The notes: generated from the letters alone by a model not told the origin. A stretch of DNA of 64,000 nucleotides from Spirodela intermedia (GCA_902729315.2 LR746267.1:7566424-7630423), one strand, 5' to 3'. Positions 48,372 to 59,984 are shown, counted from the stretch's first letter. Translations and numbers: made by a program.

Positions 48372-49898
48372 TCAAGCAAATCCAGTGGCAGCCGTTGACA
48401 GCTTTCTCACCAGCTCGTCAAGATTCATGGAGGAGGTACCACTGGGTTTCGTCGCATCGAGTGCGCGCTCCTTCCACTCCCTGGCCCGTCGCCTCATCTC
48501 ATTACCTTTCTCCCCATCCATCAGCTCCGCAACGAGGCTCTGTATCTCCTCCCTCCTCACGTCGCCGTCGATCTCCATGCCGATGCCCCACTCCCCGCAC
48601 ACGAAACAGCAGTTGGTCGGCTGGTCGGCGAAGAATGGCCAGCACAGCATTGGCACGCCGCTGGAGATGCTCTCCAGGGTGGAGTTCCAGCCGCTGTGGG
48701 TCAAGAAACCGCCTAAGGCGGGGTGTCCTAGCACCTTCTCTTGCGGGCACCAGCCCGATAGCAGCCCCCTGTCTTGCGTCTCCCTGAGGAAGTCCTCCGG
48801 GAGCACCGCGGAGTCTCCTTTGACGAGGTCGGGCCGGATGATCCACAGGAAGTCCTTGTTGCTGGCGGCGAGGCCCCACGCGAACTCCACTAGCTGCCGG
48901 TTGGTTATCGTTGCTGTGCTGCCGAAGTTGACGTAGACGACGGACCCCGGCTTCCTCCCTTGTAGCCACTCGAGGCAGCTGGTGTCTTCCTTCCAAAGAT
49001 TGGAGGCCACGGCTACCAGCGGGCTCTTGGTCAGTTGTTGAGAAAGCAGAGGGAGTGGTCCGATGGAGTACATAGGGGGTAGGATGCGCTCCATGGTTTT
49101 AAGAACTGAGCTTTCCAAGCTTCCGAATGTGTTGAGGATGATTCCAGAAGCCCTAGAAGCCCTCTCCATCTCCCGGATGACGTACTTGACCAAAATCGCA
49201 TCCGGGTTCGTCGTCCTGATAAAGCTTGGTAGATCCCTGAGGCGGACGTTGGGCATCCCCGGTATCCAGTCAATGGGCGTGTCGAGGTAGCCGTTTGTAA
49301 GGTCTGCTGGATCTGCGAGAGAGAAATGTGAATTATTGAGGACAATATTAAAAGTGACAGAGGGATCTGGCCTGGTACCTTTTAGAGGAGTGATTCCCCT
49401 ATCAATGAGTTCTCTGTAGTGGAGGTAACCCATGAAACCGCAGGCGCTCGCCGTCCACAACAAGAACTCGGGGGCCCCAATCTCCTCGGCAGCGTCGAGG
49501 GTGAAGCTCATCACGGCGTCGGAGACGATGCAGGTGACCGGCGGAACATCGGCGGAGGATTTCAAGCCGGCGAGTAGTTCCCGGAAGGGGAGCAGGCAGT
49601 TGCTCATGATGGATTCACAGAGGGAAGGGACGTTCTGGGTGCCGTCGATACCGGATGTGGGGAGACCGTCGGGGATAGTCTCGAATCGAAAGTCGGGGTG
49701 GCCGTGGAGGGCGGACGGGCCGCGGGACTTGAGGAGGCGGCGGTGGTTGTACTCAGTGTTGACGAATGTAATGTGGAATCCCCGGGAGTGGAGGATCTTA
49801 GCCAACATCATCATGGGGGTGATGTGGCCCTGTGTTGGGAATGGTATGCACACGGCATGGTGCTTCTTCGCAGTGGCAGAGGAACTGAAACCCATCAT
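48372..49898 (-). CDS. UGT85-type UDP-glycosyltransferase, tandem copy 1
   Basis: Two exons, 49379-49898 and 48372-49312, encode 486 residues. The intron is only 66 bp and sits where UGT85 genes carry theirs, between ITPLKD and the conserved [16 protein letters not shown]. The catalytic His is His25 in PTQGH, and a partner Asp lies in CIVSDAVMSF. The 44-residue PSPG donor-binding box runs from W361 ([11 protein letters not shown]) to Q404 (WPFFADQ); a final Gln usually means UDP-glucose. UGT85 enzymes glucosylate small hydroxylated metabolites such as cytokinins, monoterpenols or cyanohydrins in the cytosol. The substrate here cannot be predicted. The reading frame stays open through the intron, but skipping it restores the family sequence, so the spliced form is preferred. 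It is the most diverged of the three copies. Confidence 0.92.
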   Translation of the reverse strand: MMGFSSSATAKKHHAVCIPFPTQGHITPMMMLAKILHSRGFHITFVNTEYNHRRLLKSRGPSALHGHPDFRFETIPDGLPTSGIDGTQNVPSLCESIMSNCLLPFRELLAGLKSSADVPPVTCIVSDAVMSFTLDAAEEIGAPEFLLWTASACGFMGYLHYRELIDRGITPLKGTRPDPSVTFNIVLNNSHFSLADPADLTNGYLDTPIDWIPGMPNVRLRDLPSFIRTTNPDAILVKYVIREMERASRASGIILNTFGSLESSVLKTMERILPPMYSIGPLPLLSQQLTKSPLVAVASNLWKEDTSCLEWLQGRKPGSVVYVNFGSTATITNRQLVEFAWGLAASNKDFLWIIRPDLVKGDSAVLPEDFLRETQDRGLLSGWCPQEKVLGHPALGGFLTHSGWNSTLESISSGVPMLCWPFFADQPTNCCFVCGEWGIGMEIDGDVRREEIQSLVAELMDGEKGNEMRRRAREWKERALDATKPSGTSSMNLDELVRKLSTAATGFA

Positions 49899-50024
49899 TC
49901 TCTCTCTTTCTCACTACCCTTTTCTTCGTCTCCGCTTTTTGGTATCTGAATCCCCCTCGCTCTTTTTCCTCTTGCTGTATCTTTCGGGTAGCTCTGCGTC
50001 TATCCTCTTTCTCGCCGGCCTGAC

Positions 50025-50031
50025 TTTTATA
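50025..50031 (-). promoter_or_regulatory. TATA box of UGT copy 1
   Basis: TATAAAA on the minus strand lies about 130 bp upstream of the ATG at 49898. The spacing and the surrounding CT-rich leader match copy 3. Confidence 0.65.
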
Positions 50032-50299
50032 ATCTCTGCGGAGAGGGGCTTGGGACCATATGAAGAGTGACGACGTTTAGAAGTTGGGCTTCTTGGCCGT
50101 GCGAGTTGCCTGTCCGGTACTTTTCATTTGGGTGTTTCTTGTTGGCCGCTTGTTTCGTTGGGGGAGAATTGATATGTCCGTGGGTTAACCTTTTACTACG
50201 CCACGGGTTTCAGGAAATCGACGTGGCCGCCGTAGCGTTCACGAAGTCGACGGCTCATCTCGTCCTGTCCACTCCGTTGGAGACCCAAACTGCGGGACA

Positions 50300-50700
50300 C
50301 CGCCAAGTTCAGTCTCCTAGGAGTCTTTTAGTTGACTCTTCGTAAAACTCATATGGATGTCAATCTACGTTGGTTCAATGACAGTTTTCTTTCTCACTAA
50401 ACTTCATAATTTCGTTTTGAAGGAAGAACATTCACAGATCGTCTAACCGGTGACCTCATGTCTTTAATAATTTTTCCTCTGGCTTCTCTCGCTTTATACA
50501 GATATATCTCGCTTTTTTCTCACAATCTACATGTAATTAAACAGCTTTTGGCAATTGCCACATGGGAAAGGGCGCCAGTTCTTGTACTCCGCGATGCAGA
50601 GCAGCCCCGAGAATGGTGCAGTTTAACCACAACACCATCATGGGGCGTACGTGGGACCTCTCAAACAGCCGTGGAGTTAGTATTGGGCATGTAACATACA
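50300..50700 (-). promoter_or_regulatory. Upstream region shared by UGT copies 1 and 2
   Basis: Blocks here recur upstream of copy 2 (57650-57995). Examples are ATGGATGTCAATCTACG with ATGGATATCAATTTGCG, and CCAGTTCTTGTACTC in both. The alignment continues to about 50690/57995 and then stops. It is either a conserved distal promoter or simply duplicated flank. Confidence 0.55.
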
Positions 50701-50744
50701 GTCAAATATTTATTATCTATGGTAATTAAAATGAAACTATTCTT

Positions 50745-51000
50745 CATATCTCTCTCTGTCTCTCTGGGGCAGCCCAGCCAACAAACGGCCGCTGGGAGCT
50801 CCTGGACAGCAGCAAACTGACACGCCTACAGTCCGCCAGCGAACCGAGACACCCGCTAGACGTTAGTTGGTGCAACGCTCGCCAGCTAATCCTCGTCATG
50901 CAGGGAAAGAGCCCGCAAGATGTACAGATCAAGGCGAAACGGCGGGACTCGAACCCGATGTTGTCTATCGCATCGCCGTCGTAACAGTGCCACATACAGC
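50745..51000 (-). mobile_element. tRNA-derived SINE-like element
   Basis: The minus strand has an A-box-like TGGCACTGTTACGACGG followed about 35 bp later by a B-box GGTTCGAGTCC (GGGTTCGAGTCCCGC at 50940-50960). These are the internal RNA polymerase III promoter boxes of a tRNA-like head. About 190 bp of unrelated body follow, ending in a short GA run and AT-rich DNA. It does not fold as a good tRNA. No flanking duplication was identified, so the ends are approximate. Confidence 0.45.
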
Positions 51001-51092
51001 GAATGTCTATTATTGGGGGTTGGTCTCTAGGGAACGATCTTTGAGAATACTCCGCTGGATAAGATTTGATCCCGTCGCCCCGGTTAGGTTGC

Positions 51093-51450
51093 TGTTGAGA
51101 TCCTGGCCATTAGTCCCCACCTACGTGGCAAGAGAACGGCTGGTATGTATACAGCCGTTCCACGCTAAAGATCATTCAATGCGCGGGGTCAGTAACGGAC
51201 TCCGGATCCGGCTCGAGTCCAGGATAACGGATTCCCGAGTGGAGAGAGGAGAGTCTATCTCAAATCAGCCAACCGAGGGCCCTGAGCGGCTACCTTATCT
51301 ATCTTCCCATTTTTTACCGTCCTTGCCCACTTGTCACCTTGTGTCTCTCCCTCAGCGTCTGGGGCCTGGGAGTCAGTGGAACAAGATTTCACCGCCTTTT
51401 CCATTCCGTTGCCTCCTTTCCATTGATGTCAGTTGGGGGACTTACCAACG
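51093..51450 (+). mobile_element. 5' LTR of a Ty3/gypsy-type relic
   Basis: It begins TGTTGAGATCC and ends ACTTACCAACG immediately before the primer-binding site, so the ends are TGTTG and CAACG, one base from a perfect inverted pair. Length is 358 bp. The start is inferred from the terminal motif. No 3' LTR was found. Confidence 0.6.
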
Positions 51451-51463
51451 TGGTATCAGAGCC
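51451..51463 (+). other. Primer-binding site, initiator Met-tRNA type
   Basis: TGGTATCAGAGCC is the classical plant LTR-retrotransposon primer-binding site and directly follows the LTR. Confidence 0.9.
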
Positions 51464-51479
51464 ACACTGAGTCCACATG

Positions 51480-52890
51480 GGGCCTAAAGCGGTCGACCCC
51501 AAGCTAGAGAGCTTGGAGAAAGAGATGGATGCATTAAACTCCTCAACAAGGAATTAAGCGGAACACTTGGGAGCAGTTGGCGCTCAAACACAAACTTGGG
51601 GCCATCGCCTAGTCCCTAGAGCAGCTTCAATTTCAGTTAAACCCTCACCAGGACGGGCCGGAAAGGCGAGGACATTTCCAGACCTGCCAACAGAGTGTGG
51701 TGCGGGAGAATCCAGCCAGCAACCTACTACGCCGCCCAACCATCATCTGCAGGACATTCTGGGGAATATTTAGGTCTTAGGACGATCTGAAGCGCGAGCT
51801 TTTGTGGCATTTCAGCGCGGTTCAGTTGAACGTCTTGTGTCAACAATTACTGGAGCTGTCACAAACAGGGACGGTTGACGAATACAGGGAGGATTTCGAG
51901 TTACTCTCTGGAGTGCTCAGAAATATCCCTGAAGATATCCTCGAGGCGACCTTCTTGAAGGGCCTCCGCAAGGATATTCAGGCTGAGGTTTACGCCCTTA
52001 ATCCGACCGGATTTGAAGCTATTATGGCCGCCGCTCAGCACATCGAGAGAAATCTATTTCTGCACTAGCAGAGCTAAGCTCGCCCTCCCGACCCCGAGCG
52101 GTCCATTTCTATATATATGGATCCTTGTAAGCATTTCGGCGTGTGAGGAATACATACGAGAGATTCCCTACTCTTCTTTCCTTCTCTTCTGCCTAGACTT
52201 CTCTCTACTTCTCATTTTTCTACACTTGGAATAGATGTCTGCTGCGCCGTTCTTATCAACATGCAGGTGCTGAAAATTTGTGAGGACTTCTTGGTCCTTC
52301 CCTTGGCCAATGTGGACGTCGTCCTCGGCCTTAGATAGATGAGGGTCCGCTGGAAGATCGAAATGGATTTCGAGGCATGGACCCTCTCATTTCAAGCTGG
52401 AATAAAAAAGATCACCTTACAGGAAGAAGCTTCGGAGCCCAATAATTTCCTTACTCTATAATCGTTGGTGGGTCACATTCGACAGTTATAGGTCGAATTG
52501 TAGATGATGTTTCATTGGATATAAAATCGAAGCGGAGCCCTCGTCATTGGCGACTACCTTGCAATAACGTTTTCCAGAGGTGTTTGCAGACCTCACAGGC
52601 CTCCCTCCTAGCTGCGGGCTGGATCACAGATTCCGTTAGAGCCAGGAACCAAATCACTGCATGCTCGGCCATTCAAATACTCGTATTACCAAAAAAATGA
52701 GTTGGCGAAGCAGGTCTGAGAAATGCTGTCCTCATGCATCATTCGGCATTCTTAGAGCCCATTTTCAAGCCCAACCCTTCTCATCAGGAAGAAGGACGGA
52801 TCGTGGCGCCTCTGCGTCGATTATCGCGCGATCAACAATGTCACCATTCTCAACCGATTTCCCATTCCAGAAACACCGATTTCACCAACC
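51480..52890 (+). pseudogene. Decayed gag-pol of a Ty3/gypsy retrotransposon
   Basis: Gag-like sequence is open at 51802-52068 (GTVDEYREDFELLSGVLR and FLKGLRKDIQAEV). A protease-end motif resembling VLPLANVDVVLGL lies near 52293-52335. Reverse-transcriptase text appears near 52740-52875, including [20 protein letters not shown]. Several in-frame stops and shifts separate the parts, and the middle of pol is missing, so it is inactive. The reverse-transcriptase match stops at about 52875, where repeat R1 copy B begins. Confidence 0.8.
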
Positions 52891-53790
52891 CTCACCATTG
52901 CTATCCACCGCTTTTATCAGATCCCCTGCAATCATCCACTGCCGTCAATGCCATTGCTGCCATCTGCCACCACCATTGCCGCCATCACCACCGCCCTCTC
53001 CCAACGTCCACCGCAACCGCTGTTCGCCCCTTTCGCCCATTTTCTTGAACGGCCTCCTCATTGGTTTAACCATTCGTGATGTTATGCACTGCAGGTCTGA
53101 ACCAGCCCCGTTTTAACCTGACCTATCCGCCCACTCCTACCAGGTCCAAAACCGGTTCAACCGCTTGGTTAGAGTCACCCATCTTTACGGTTAGAATCAT
53201 CTTGGATTGTCAGTTCGCTGGTCTGAAACATTCCACACCACCTGATCCATGCTAGTTAACTCACCCGGTTCGAGCACGTCCACCCACAGCCAAGTCAACA
53301 TTGTCAATGATCTACCTATTCGGTCAATGGTAAACTAATGTCAACATTCAAACTAATGTCAACTATAAGTATATGGTCAACAGTCAATGCTCACACACAA
53401 GGGGACCTAGCTTCTTCCTGTGGTCTACCAAGCAGTTGTATGTTTTACGACAATGTTATCTATAAACTCTTTCTTTTTATGTCTCAACTCTTTGTTCTAT
53501 TAGCATACTATATTGTAATATTGTTGTTGAGTGATCTTAGATAGGCCACTTTCATACATAGTTGGTGACGAGAGTAGAGAGATGACTTAGTTGATTTGCA
53601 CATGTCAATTATTAATAGCAGAGCACCCTAATATCAAGAAATTCTTTAATCGCACCAATCCAATTTATTTCAGTTCTTCTGGGAACACTTAATTATAGAT
53701 TTCAACCCTCTTAGATCTGATGTGAGAGTCAAGTTTAGGTTGCTGCTCTAGGATAATTTAGTCCTTCATCATCTTGTCCTACATCAAGTG
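52876..53790 (+). repeat. Interspersed repeat family R1, copy B
   Basis: The order of a CCA-rich block, a GGTCCAAAACCGGTT/GTCAAC block and the tail AGAGCACCCTAAT is the same as in copy A. The tail (53526-53790) matches copy C closely, including GTGATC.TAGATAGGCCAC and TAGTTGGTG. It starts where the reverse-transcriptase similarity ends, which suggests a nested insertion or a recombination joint. Confidence 0.6.
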
Positions 53791-53879
53791 CACAATAGAC
53801 TAACCAAAAGTTCATTAATCATGGTTATAACCTTATTTCTAAGTCTAACTGATGGGTCGTCTGCAATTTTACACACACA

Positions 53880-54560
53880 TAGAGTGAGAAAGTACATACC
53901 AAAGAGATAGCCTGCTTTGTTTTAAGTGCTGATGAATTCTCAATCAGTCATCTTCCTTGCACTAAATAGAACTTTGCGTTTCAATGAGCAGGCTTCCCAC
54001 TCATTTTATGAGAAGGACAGGGACACATCCTACTAGATATGCATTGCAGCGGTGTATTAAGGGCCTTGGATGCCTTCATGCAGTGGTAATCATATGTGCC
54101 GAATAAGTGCCCCATCAAATTTCAAGCCAAAATAGTCTGACCCATCCCCAAATCCCCTCCTTCTATTTCCCCTCACGATCCCCTTCTCCACTGTGGCCAC
54201 TAAGAATAGCTGCCGTTACCAGAAAAGAAGCTGCTGCCATTAATAGGGCAAGATGGATGGCAGGCAAGCCCATCTAGGTTAGTTGTCCCAATAGAGAACT
54301 GTATCAAATGATCGATGCAAATATTTATCAAGTATCACGAAGAGAAATTATGAGAAACAATTGATTTTTCCTTCAAAGCTTGCTCACTGAACATAGTATT
54401 GATATGGATATCAAATGGGTTGAATAAGTGAAGATCTGACCTGATTGAATCTAGTTTTGTTTTTTGTACTAATATGGTAAAACCGAATCTTGAAAAAGAA
54501 ATAGGCTCAGATCAACTCATATCCAAGTCATGCATAAACTTCGATAGGTCTCTCTCTCTG
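53880..54560. repeat. Left part of the UGT duplication unit (beside copy 2)
   Basis: Blocks here recur at 59420-59960 in the same order: CCCACTCA..ATATGAGAAG, CCCATCTAGGTT, TATCAAATGATCGA, CATTGATATG and TAGTTTTGTTTTTT. This extends the copy 2/copy 3 duplication well beyond the genes. Confidence 0.65.
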
Positions 54561-54833
54561 CCTCCCTCCCTCAAATTAACCTCTAAGATCATGACCCATT
54601 TGGGAGCTTACATTTGCTGAACGAAAATTTCTCATCTTACCATCTTTCTCCTAGATGGATAAAACATCTAACTCTAAATTTATTTTTTTTCTAAAAGTTA
54701 ATCTTTCATTGGACTTCTTGCAGTGTGCCTATGTTTCTCTCACATCAACTTTAGATATTAGGTTTGAGTTTTTGAGAGATTTGCACGTTGTTCATCTCAA
54801 TTTGCAATGGTTGTCAGTGCGGCGGCAATGGTC

Positions 54834-55105
54834 GTGGAGTGATCCTAGATAGGCCACCTTGATACGTAGTTGGTGGAGAGACTTAGAGAGAACCCACTTG
54901 ATTCGCACTTATCAATTTATTGACTGTAAGAGCACCCTAATCTCTAGCGATCCTTTAATCTCGCCCGTCCAATTATTTTCAGCTATTTCGGAAACATTCG
55001 ATTCAAGCTTAGTCAAACTCTTTAAACTTCATTAGTCTGATGTAAGAGCCACACAGTTCGCTGGTCTAAGTTAATATACTTCGTCATCGTCTTGTCTCGC
55101 ATCCC
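54834..55105 (+). repeat. Interspersed repeat family R1, copy C (tail only)
   Basis: About 270 bp align with 53526-53790, including GATAGGCCAC and AGAGCACCCTAATC. It sits between the left duplication block and UGT copy 2. The matching space beside copy 3 lacks it, so it probably arrived after the duplication. Confidence 0.65.
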
Positions 55106-55431
55106 GATCTGATGGGTTTTGTTGAGACTAGAAAAAGTCACACGACGACGATATGAAAATAATACGAGAAATTTGGTGATGAATAAACTTCATACATACA
55201 TTTAATTAAACCCCTCCAAGAACAGCATAAATCATAACTCTCTCTAAATCATATATACTTATCCACCAAAGACAGGAAGTTTGAACACGTATGGCCGGCA
55301 TTCACAGGAAAATAACCCTTCAAACCCAGGGGTGTAAATACCTCTTGCCGTCTTAATTGATTTATGGATCTATCGGTGACGAAAGTACGTTTCCCCTGAG
55401 AATCGGCATCCATCCAGACGAGATACATTTC

Positions 55432-56957
55432 TCAACTTGCAGCAAAGCCAGCGGCCGGCGTCAGCAGCATCCTCACCAGCTCGTCAAGTTTCCTGGAGGA
55501 GGTACCCCCGGGTTTCGTCGCATCCACTGTGCGCTCCTTCCACTCCCTGGCCCGACGCCTCATCTCCTTACCCTTCTCCCCTCCCATGAGCTCCGCGATC
55601 AGGCTCCGCACCTCCTCCCTCCTCACGTCGCTGTCGATCTCCATGCCGATGCCCCACTCTGCGCAAGAATAACGGCAGTTGGTCTGCTGCTCTGCGAAGA
55701 AGGGCCAGCACATCATGGGCACGCCGCTGGAGATGCTCTCCAGGGTGGAGTTCCACCCGCTGTGGGTCAAGAAACCACCTACCGCGGGGTGGCCTAGCAC
55801 CTTCTCCTGCGGGCACCAGCTTGCTAACAGGCCCCGGCCTTCAACCTCCCTCAGGAACTCCTCCGGGAGCACCGCTGACTCTCCTTTGACGAGGTCGGGC
55901 CGGATGATCCACAAGAAGTCCTGGTTGCTGTCGGCGAGGCCCCACGCGAACTCCACCAGCTGCTCGTTGGTCATCACCGTTATGCTGCCGAAATTGACGT
56001 AGACGACGGACCCCGGCTTCCTCCTTTCTAACCACTCGAGGCAACTCGTGTCCTCCTTCCAAAGATTGGAGCCCATGATTGCCTGGAGGCTCTTGGCTAC
56101 CTGTTGAGAAAGCACACAGAGAGGTCCGACGTGGTATATGGGTGGTAGGATGCGGTCCATAGCTTTAAGAACTGGGCCTTCCAAGCTTTCGAATGTGTTG
56201 AGGATGATTGCAGAAGCCCTAGACGCCCTCTCTGTCTCGTGGAGGACAAACTTCAGCATAAACTCATCTGTGTTCGTCGTCCTGATAATGGTTGGTATAT
56301 CCTTCAGGCGCACGTTGGGCATCCCCGGTATCCAATCGATGGTTGTGTCAAGGTAGCCGTTTGTAAGGTCTGCAGAGTCTGCACACCAGAGAGAAATGAA
56401 TTATTGATGAAAATATTCAAAGTTGCAGAGGAATCTGGCTTAGTACCTTGTAGAGGAGTGATTCCCCTGTTGATAAGTTCTCTGTAGTGCAGGTAACCCA
56501 TGAAACCGCAGGCGCTCGTCGTCCAGAACAACACCTCGGGGACCCTGATCTCCTCGGCAGCGTCGAGGGTGAAGCTCATCACACCGTCGGAGATGATGCA
56601 GGTGACTGGCGGAACATCGCCGGAGGATTTCAAGCCTGCGAGTAGTTCCCGGAAGGGAACCAGGCAGGTGTTCATGGTGGACTCACAGAGGGAAGGGATG
56701 TCCTGGGTACCGTCGATATCGGATGGGGGGAGACCGTCAGGGATGGTCTCGAATCGAAAGTCGGGAAGGCCGTCGAGGGCGGACGGCCCCCGGGACTTGA
56801 GGAGGCGGCGGTGGTTATACTCAGTGTTGACGAATGTAATGTGGAATCCCCGGGAGTGGAGGAGCTTCGCCAACATCATCATGGGGGTGATGTGGCCCTG
56901 CGCAGGGTAGGGTACGCACACGGCATGGGGCTTCTCCGAGATAGAGATGGAACCCAT
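55432..56957 (-). CDS. UGT85-type UDP-glycosyltransferase, tandem copy 2
   Basis: Exons 56447-56957 and 55432-56378 are separated by a 68-bp intron and encode 485 residues. Features are His22 (PAQGH), [26 protein letters not shown] and a PSPG box from W358 to Q401 ending WPFFAEQ. It is nearly identical to copy 3. Differences include Arg for Gly in [15 protein letters not shown] instead of DLPSFI (197-201), Glu kept in CAEWGIG, and a different last stretch ([13 protein letters not shown]). The family glucosylates small acceptors using UDP-glucose; the acceptor is unknown. The leader is CT-rich, but the TATA box present in copies 1 and 3 is missing. The ATG at 56957 is chosen because it matches copy 3 and precedes the conserved [14 protein letters not shown]. 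Confidence 0.92.
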
Positions 56958-57064
56958 CCCTTCCTCTGCCTCTCCCTCTCTCTCTCTTTCCCTTTCGGTC
57001 TCTGCTCTTTGCTCTTTGCCCTCTTGAGTTACCTTTCTGATTGCTCTGCTTCTTTCCTGTATCT

Positions 57065-57091
57065 GGGAACGCGTGTACAAACCTTAGTTAG
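57065..57091 (-). promoter_or_regulatory. Altered core promoter of UGT copy 2 (TATA lost)
   Basis: Within otherwise nearly identical flanks, this 27-bp stretch replaces a 36-bp stretch of copy 3 (62040-62075) that carries TATAAAAA. No TATA-like motif is present in the replacement, which contains ACGCGTGTACAAACC on the plus strand. Confidence 0.7.
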
Positions 57092-57995
57092 GAAGCTGTG
57101 TCGATTCTAGCGATGCATCCACATGTCAGTTGGGCTTGAGAAAAATCAACACGTGGATGGATTAGATCTCGTCCTTCCCGCTTGGTGGGAAACCCTTATC
57201 TGACACCCGTAAATTGTCTCCTACGAAGCTTTCAGTTAATTCTACGTAAGCTCGGGCGTAACAGCACGAGGGAGAGAGCATGTGGACAAGCGATTTCACT
57301 GTGCAGTCAGCCCACCTATTCCATGAGAGAGATGGAAAGAGAGGGATCCGGGTATCATCGGGAGACGCGTGTCGAGGAGGAATGATAGAAGTCTTGCTTG
57401 ATGACAGGGTGATGTCTGCGCGTTGAACGGACTTCCGTCAAATTTCGGCCTACAATTTCTGACAAGTCACCGCCATCTCCGACCTCACCGCAGCCGCTAC
57501 CTTCTAATCGCCTCTATCGTGTTGGAGCAGGACAACCAAAGGAACCCATCTATAATCGTCGTGCTCACGAAAAACTGTATCAAATGGTCACAATAAAAGC
57601 CAAATGGAATATCTTTTCGTTTGAAACTTGTTTACCAAGTATTTTGACGCCATAAAACCCAGATGGATATCAATTTGCGCTGATTCACGGTATTTTTTTT
57701 CCCACTAATATTCATAGTCAACAGCGAGCGAACGAACATCTGTCAAAAACGTCTGACTGGTCCAATCCGCCGCCGTCGCGAATCGGAGCACATCAAAACG
57801 AATGATGTCATGGACCCTGTGCAGATACAGTTTTCTCTCATCTACGAGTAACTAAACAGCTTTTCGCGAACCCCCTCAGGAGGGCCGGGCCAGTTCTTGT
57901 ACTCGGTGATACAGAGAAACCCTAATAAAGGAGTTTGGTCGTCACCACACCGTCATGGGTTAAGTGTGGGACTTTGCAAACCTTTGTGGTCCGTA

Positions 57996-59400
57996 TTTTG
58001 ACATCTCTCTAGCTGTCTCCCTCTCACGCTGACAGCAGCAGCATGAGACTATACTCGCCTTTTCTCTCTTCTCTCTCGTTACCTATCACCGTGCCCCTTC
58101 CTTCTCTCTGCGGGCTATAGTATCATTTTTGCTGCAGCGTGGGACCATTTACGGTAATATCATGGGGAATGTTAGCTACCGCCTCCACACCATGGAGAGG
58201 AGTTGTAAAAACTGTGAAAGTACTCTCGTAGCACGCAGTAAAACCTAGAGGAGTCATATGGAGTTGCAGCCTCATTAAGGGGACGTTTCTAAAAGCATCC
58301 TTGCGCGTCAATAACTAGGCCCCTCAGGGTTCTATTCACGTACAGTGATAGGAGCAATCAATCCAACCCGTCCAACACGCTTACGCTAAGCAAATAAAGG
58401 GCCCTTTGGTTGTCTTGATGCCTTTTCCTTGACCCTGGCACTGGCTTGTTGTTCCTCAGGCATCGCCTACCAGTAGGCTGACTTTTCATTGGGGCTCAAC
58501 CCCACCAGTATACAGCCACACGGTAGCCATCTCTCGGCGATTATCTGGAACCTTTACTGAGAGACGCGGACTAGTACATTATCTTACTCCCAATCCAGAA
58601 GTTCATTACGTAGCTATGACGTGGTTGCTCGAGAACCAGATGGCGTGAGATCTTTGGTTCCGGAAATAGCTTCATGATTGTTTTCATATACTGAGGTATC
58701 AATTTCCTCTCCATCTCCAGGGAGTTGCTGGACCAATTTCTGCGTTCGTTGCGGCAAAAAGTACAGCGGGATATTGTTGAACTTCTCTTAGATTTTATTC
58801 TTATTCGATCTGAGATTTCCTAATATATTCACCTTTCACAATCTTTTTCATTTTTCTGATTGAGCCCCAGAAATTCTGATCCTCTTAATGTTAAATCTAT
58901 TTGTCTTTTGTTGTGGACAACCAAGTTGAAAACGGTAGAGGTTGATTAATATTACACCGACTGAAACTGACCATTTTGCCTGGTATTGAATTCAAGATCG
59001 AATATCTACTGCCAGACTCTTACCTGAGACCCGCATCGTATCCACTGTTCTCAATTTGCGAAGGTTCCGTCCCCGAGAATCAACAATACCATTTCAGAAC
59101 TAAAGAACAGGACGTGATTGTCTTCAAAGAACAGGAAATAAAATCATTTGAACGATAATAAATTATTCCATGAGAATTTCCTTCGTAGTCATAGAAAACT
59201 GATGAGTTATCTTGAGGGTGGGCTGACATATTCTAAATTTTCATCCTCTTCTCCTCTTTTGGGCTGCCTACGACAGACTAAATAGTATATCATATGAGAT
59301 TTCAATTATCATGGTTATCAGCCTGTTTGAAAAACTCTGTTACTAACAGTAATTTAGAGAGAGTCTCCTTGTTGCATGCACTGATGAACGCCTTTTCTTC
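57996..59400. other. Intergenic DNA between UGT copies 2 and 3
   Basis: No gene is recognised. Short open frames (for example 58976-59158) match nothing known. It begins where the similarity to the copy 1 upstream region ends. Confidence 0.5.
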
Positions 59401-59419
59401 CTCGATCACTTCTCATCCT

Positions 59420-59960
59420 TCCACGCATAGACCTATACGTTTCACTGAGCCTGTATCCCACTCAGTATATGAGAAGAGGAAGGGGGCTGGGACGCATCTT
59501 ACAGGCCAAAAAATCTGACTCAGCCCCAAACCTCCTCCTAGCCACATCTCCACCCCACCCTCCCCCCCTAGCATCCACCTCAAATTTCAACCCCAAATCG
59601 CTGTCATAGGGCGTGATGGGTAGAAGACGAAGAGACAGTCGCCCATCATAGGGCGTGATGGGTAGAAGATCCCATCTAGGTTTGTCGGGACCTCTATGGA
59701 GAAACATATCAAATGATCGAAGCAAGCGGTTGAAATGCATTTCGAGCGGAAATTACGTGAAACAAATGTGTTTTCCTTCAAAATTGGTTCACTCGACCCA
59801 GCATTGATATGACACAGATGGGTTTCGTTACCTCAAGACTTAACCTGTCTCAATAGAGTTTTGTTTTTTTCTGTTAAAATTATCTGCAGAATCAAACCTC
59901 GAGAGAGAAGTAGGCGTAGATTCGCTCCTATTATAGTCATGTGTAGGCTTTGAAGAGTCT
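59420..59960. repeat. Left part of the UGT duplication unit (beside copy 3)
   Basis: Counterpart of 53880-54560. It also holds a 23-bp direct repeat, CATAGGGCGTGATGGGTAGA and following bases, at 59605-59627 and 59647-59669. Confidence 0.65.
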
Positions 59961-59980
59961 GACGAGTGAATTTCGAAGAT

Positions 59981-59984
<4 letters not shown>

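Noticed and set aside
48385-48936. Long open frame of 183 codons opposite UGT copy 1
   Set aside because: Antisense shadow of a GC-rich coding exon; the minus-strand frame carries the UGT motifs.
50867-51487. Open frame of 206 codons on the plus strand
   Set aside because: It crosses the SINE-like element, the LTR boundary and the primer-binding site, and so is a chance frame in repeats.
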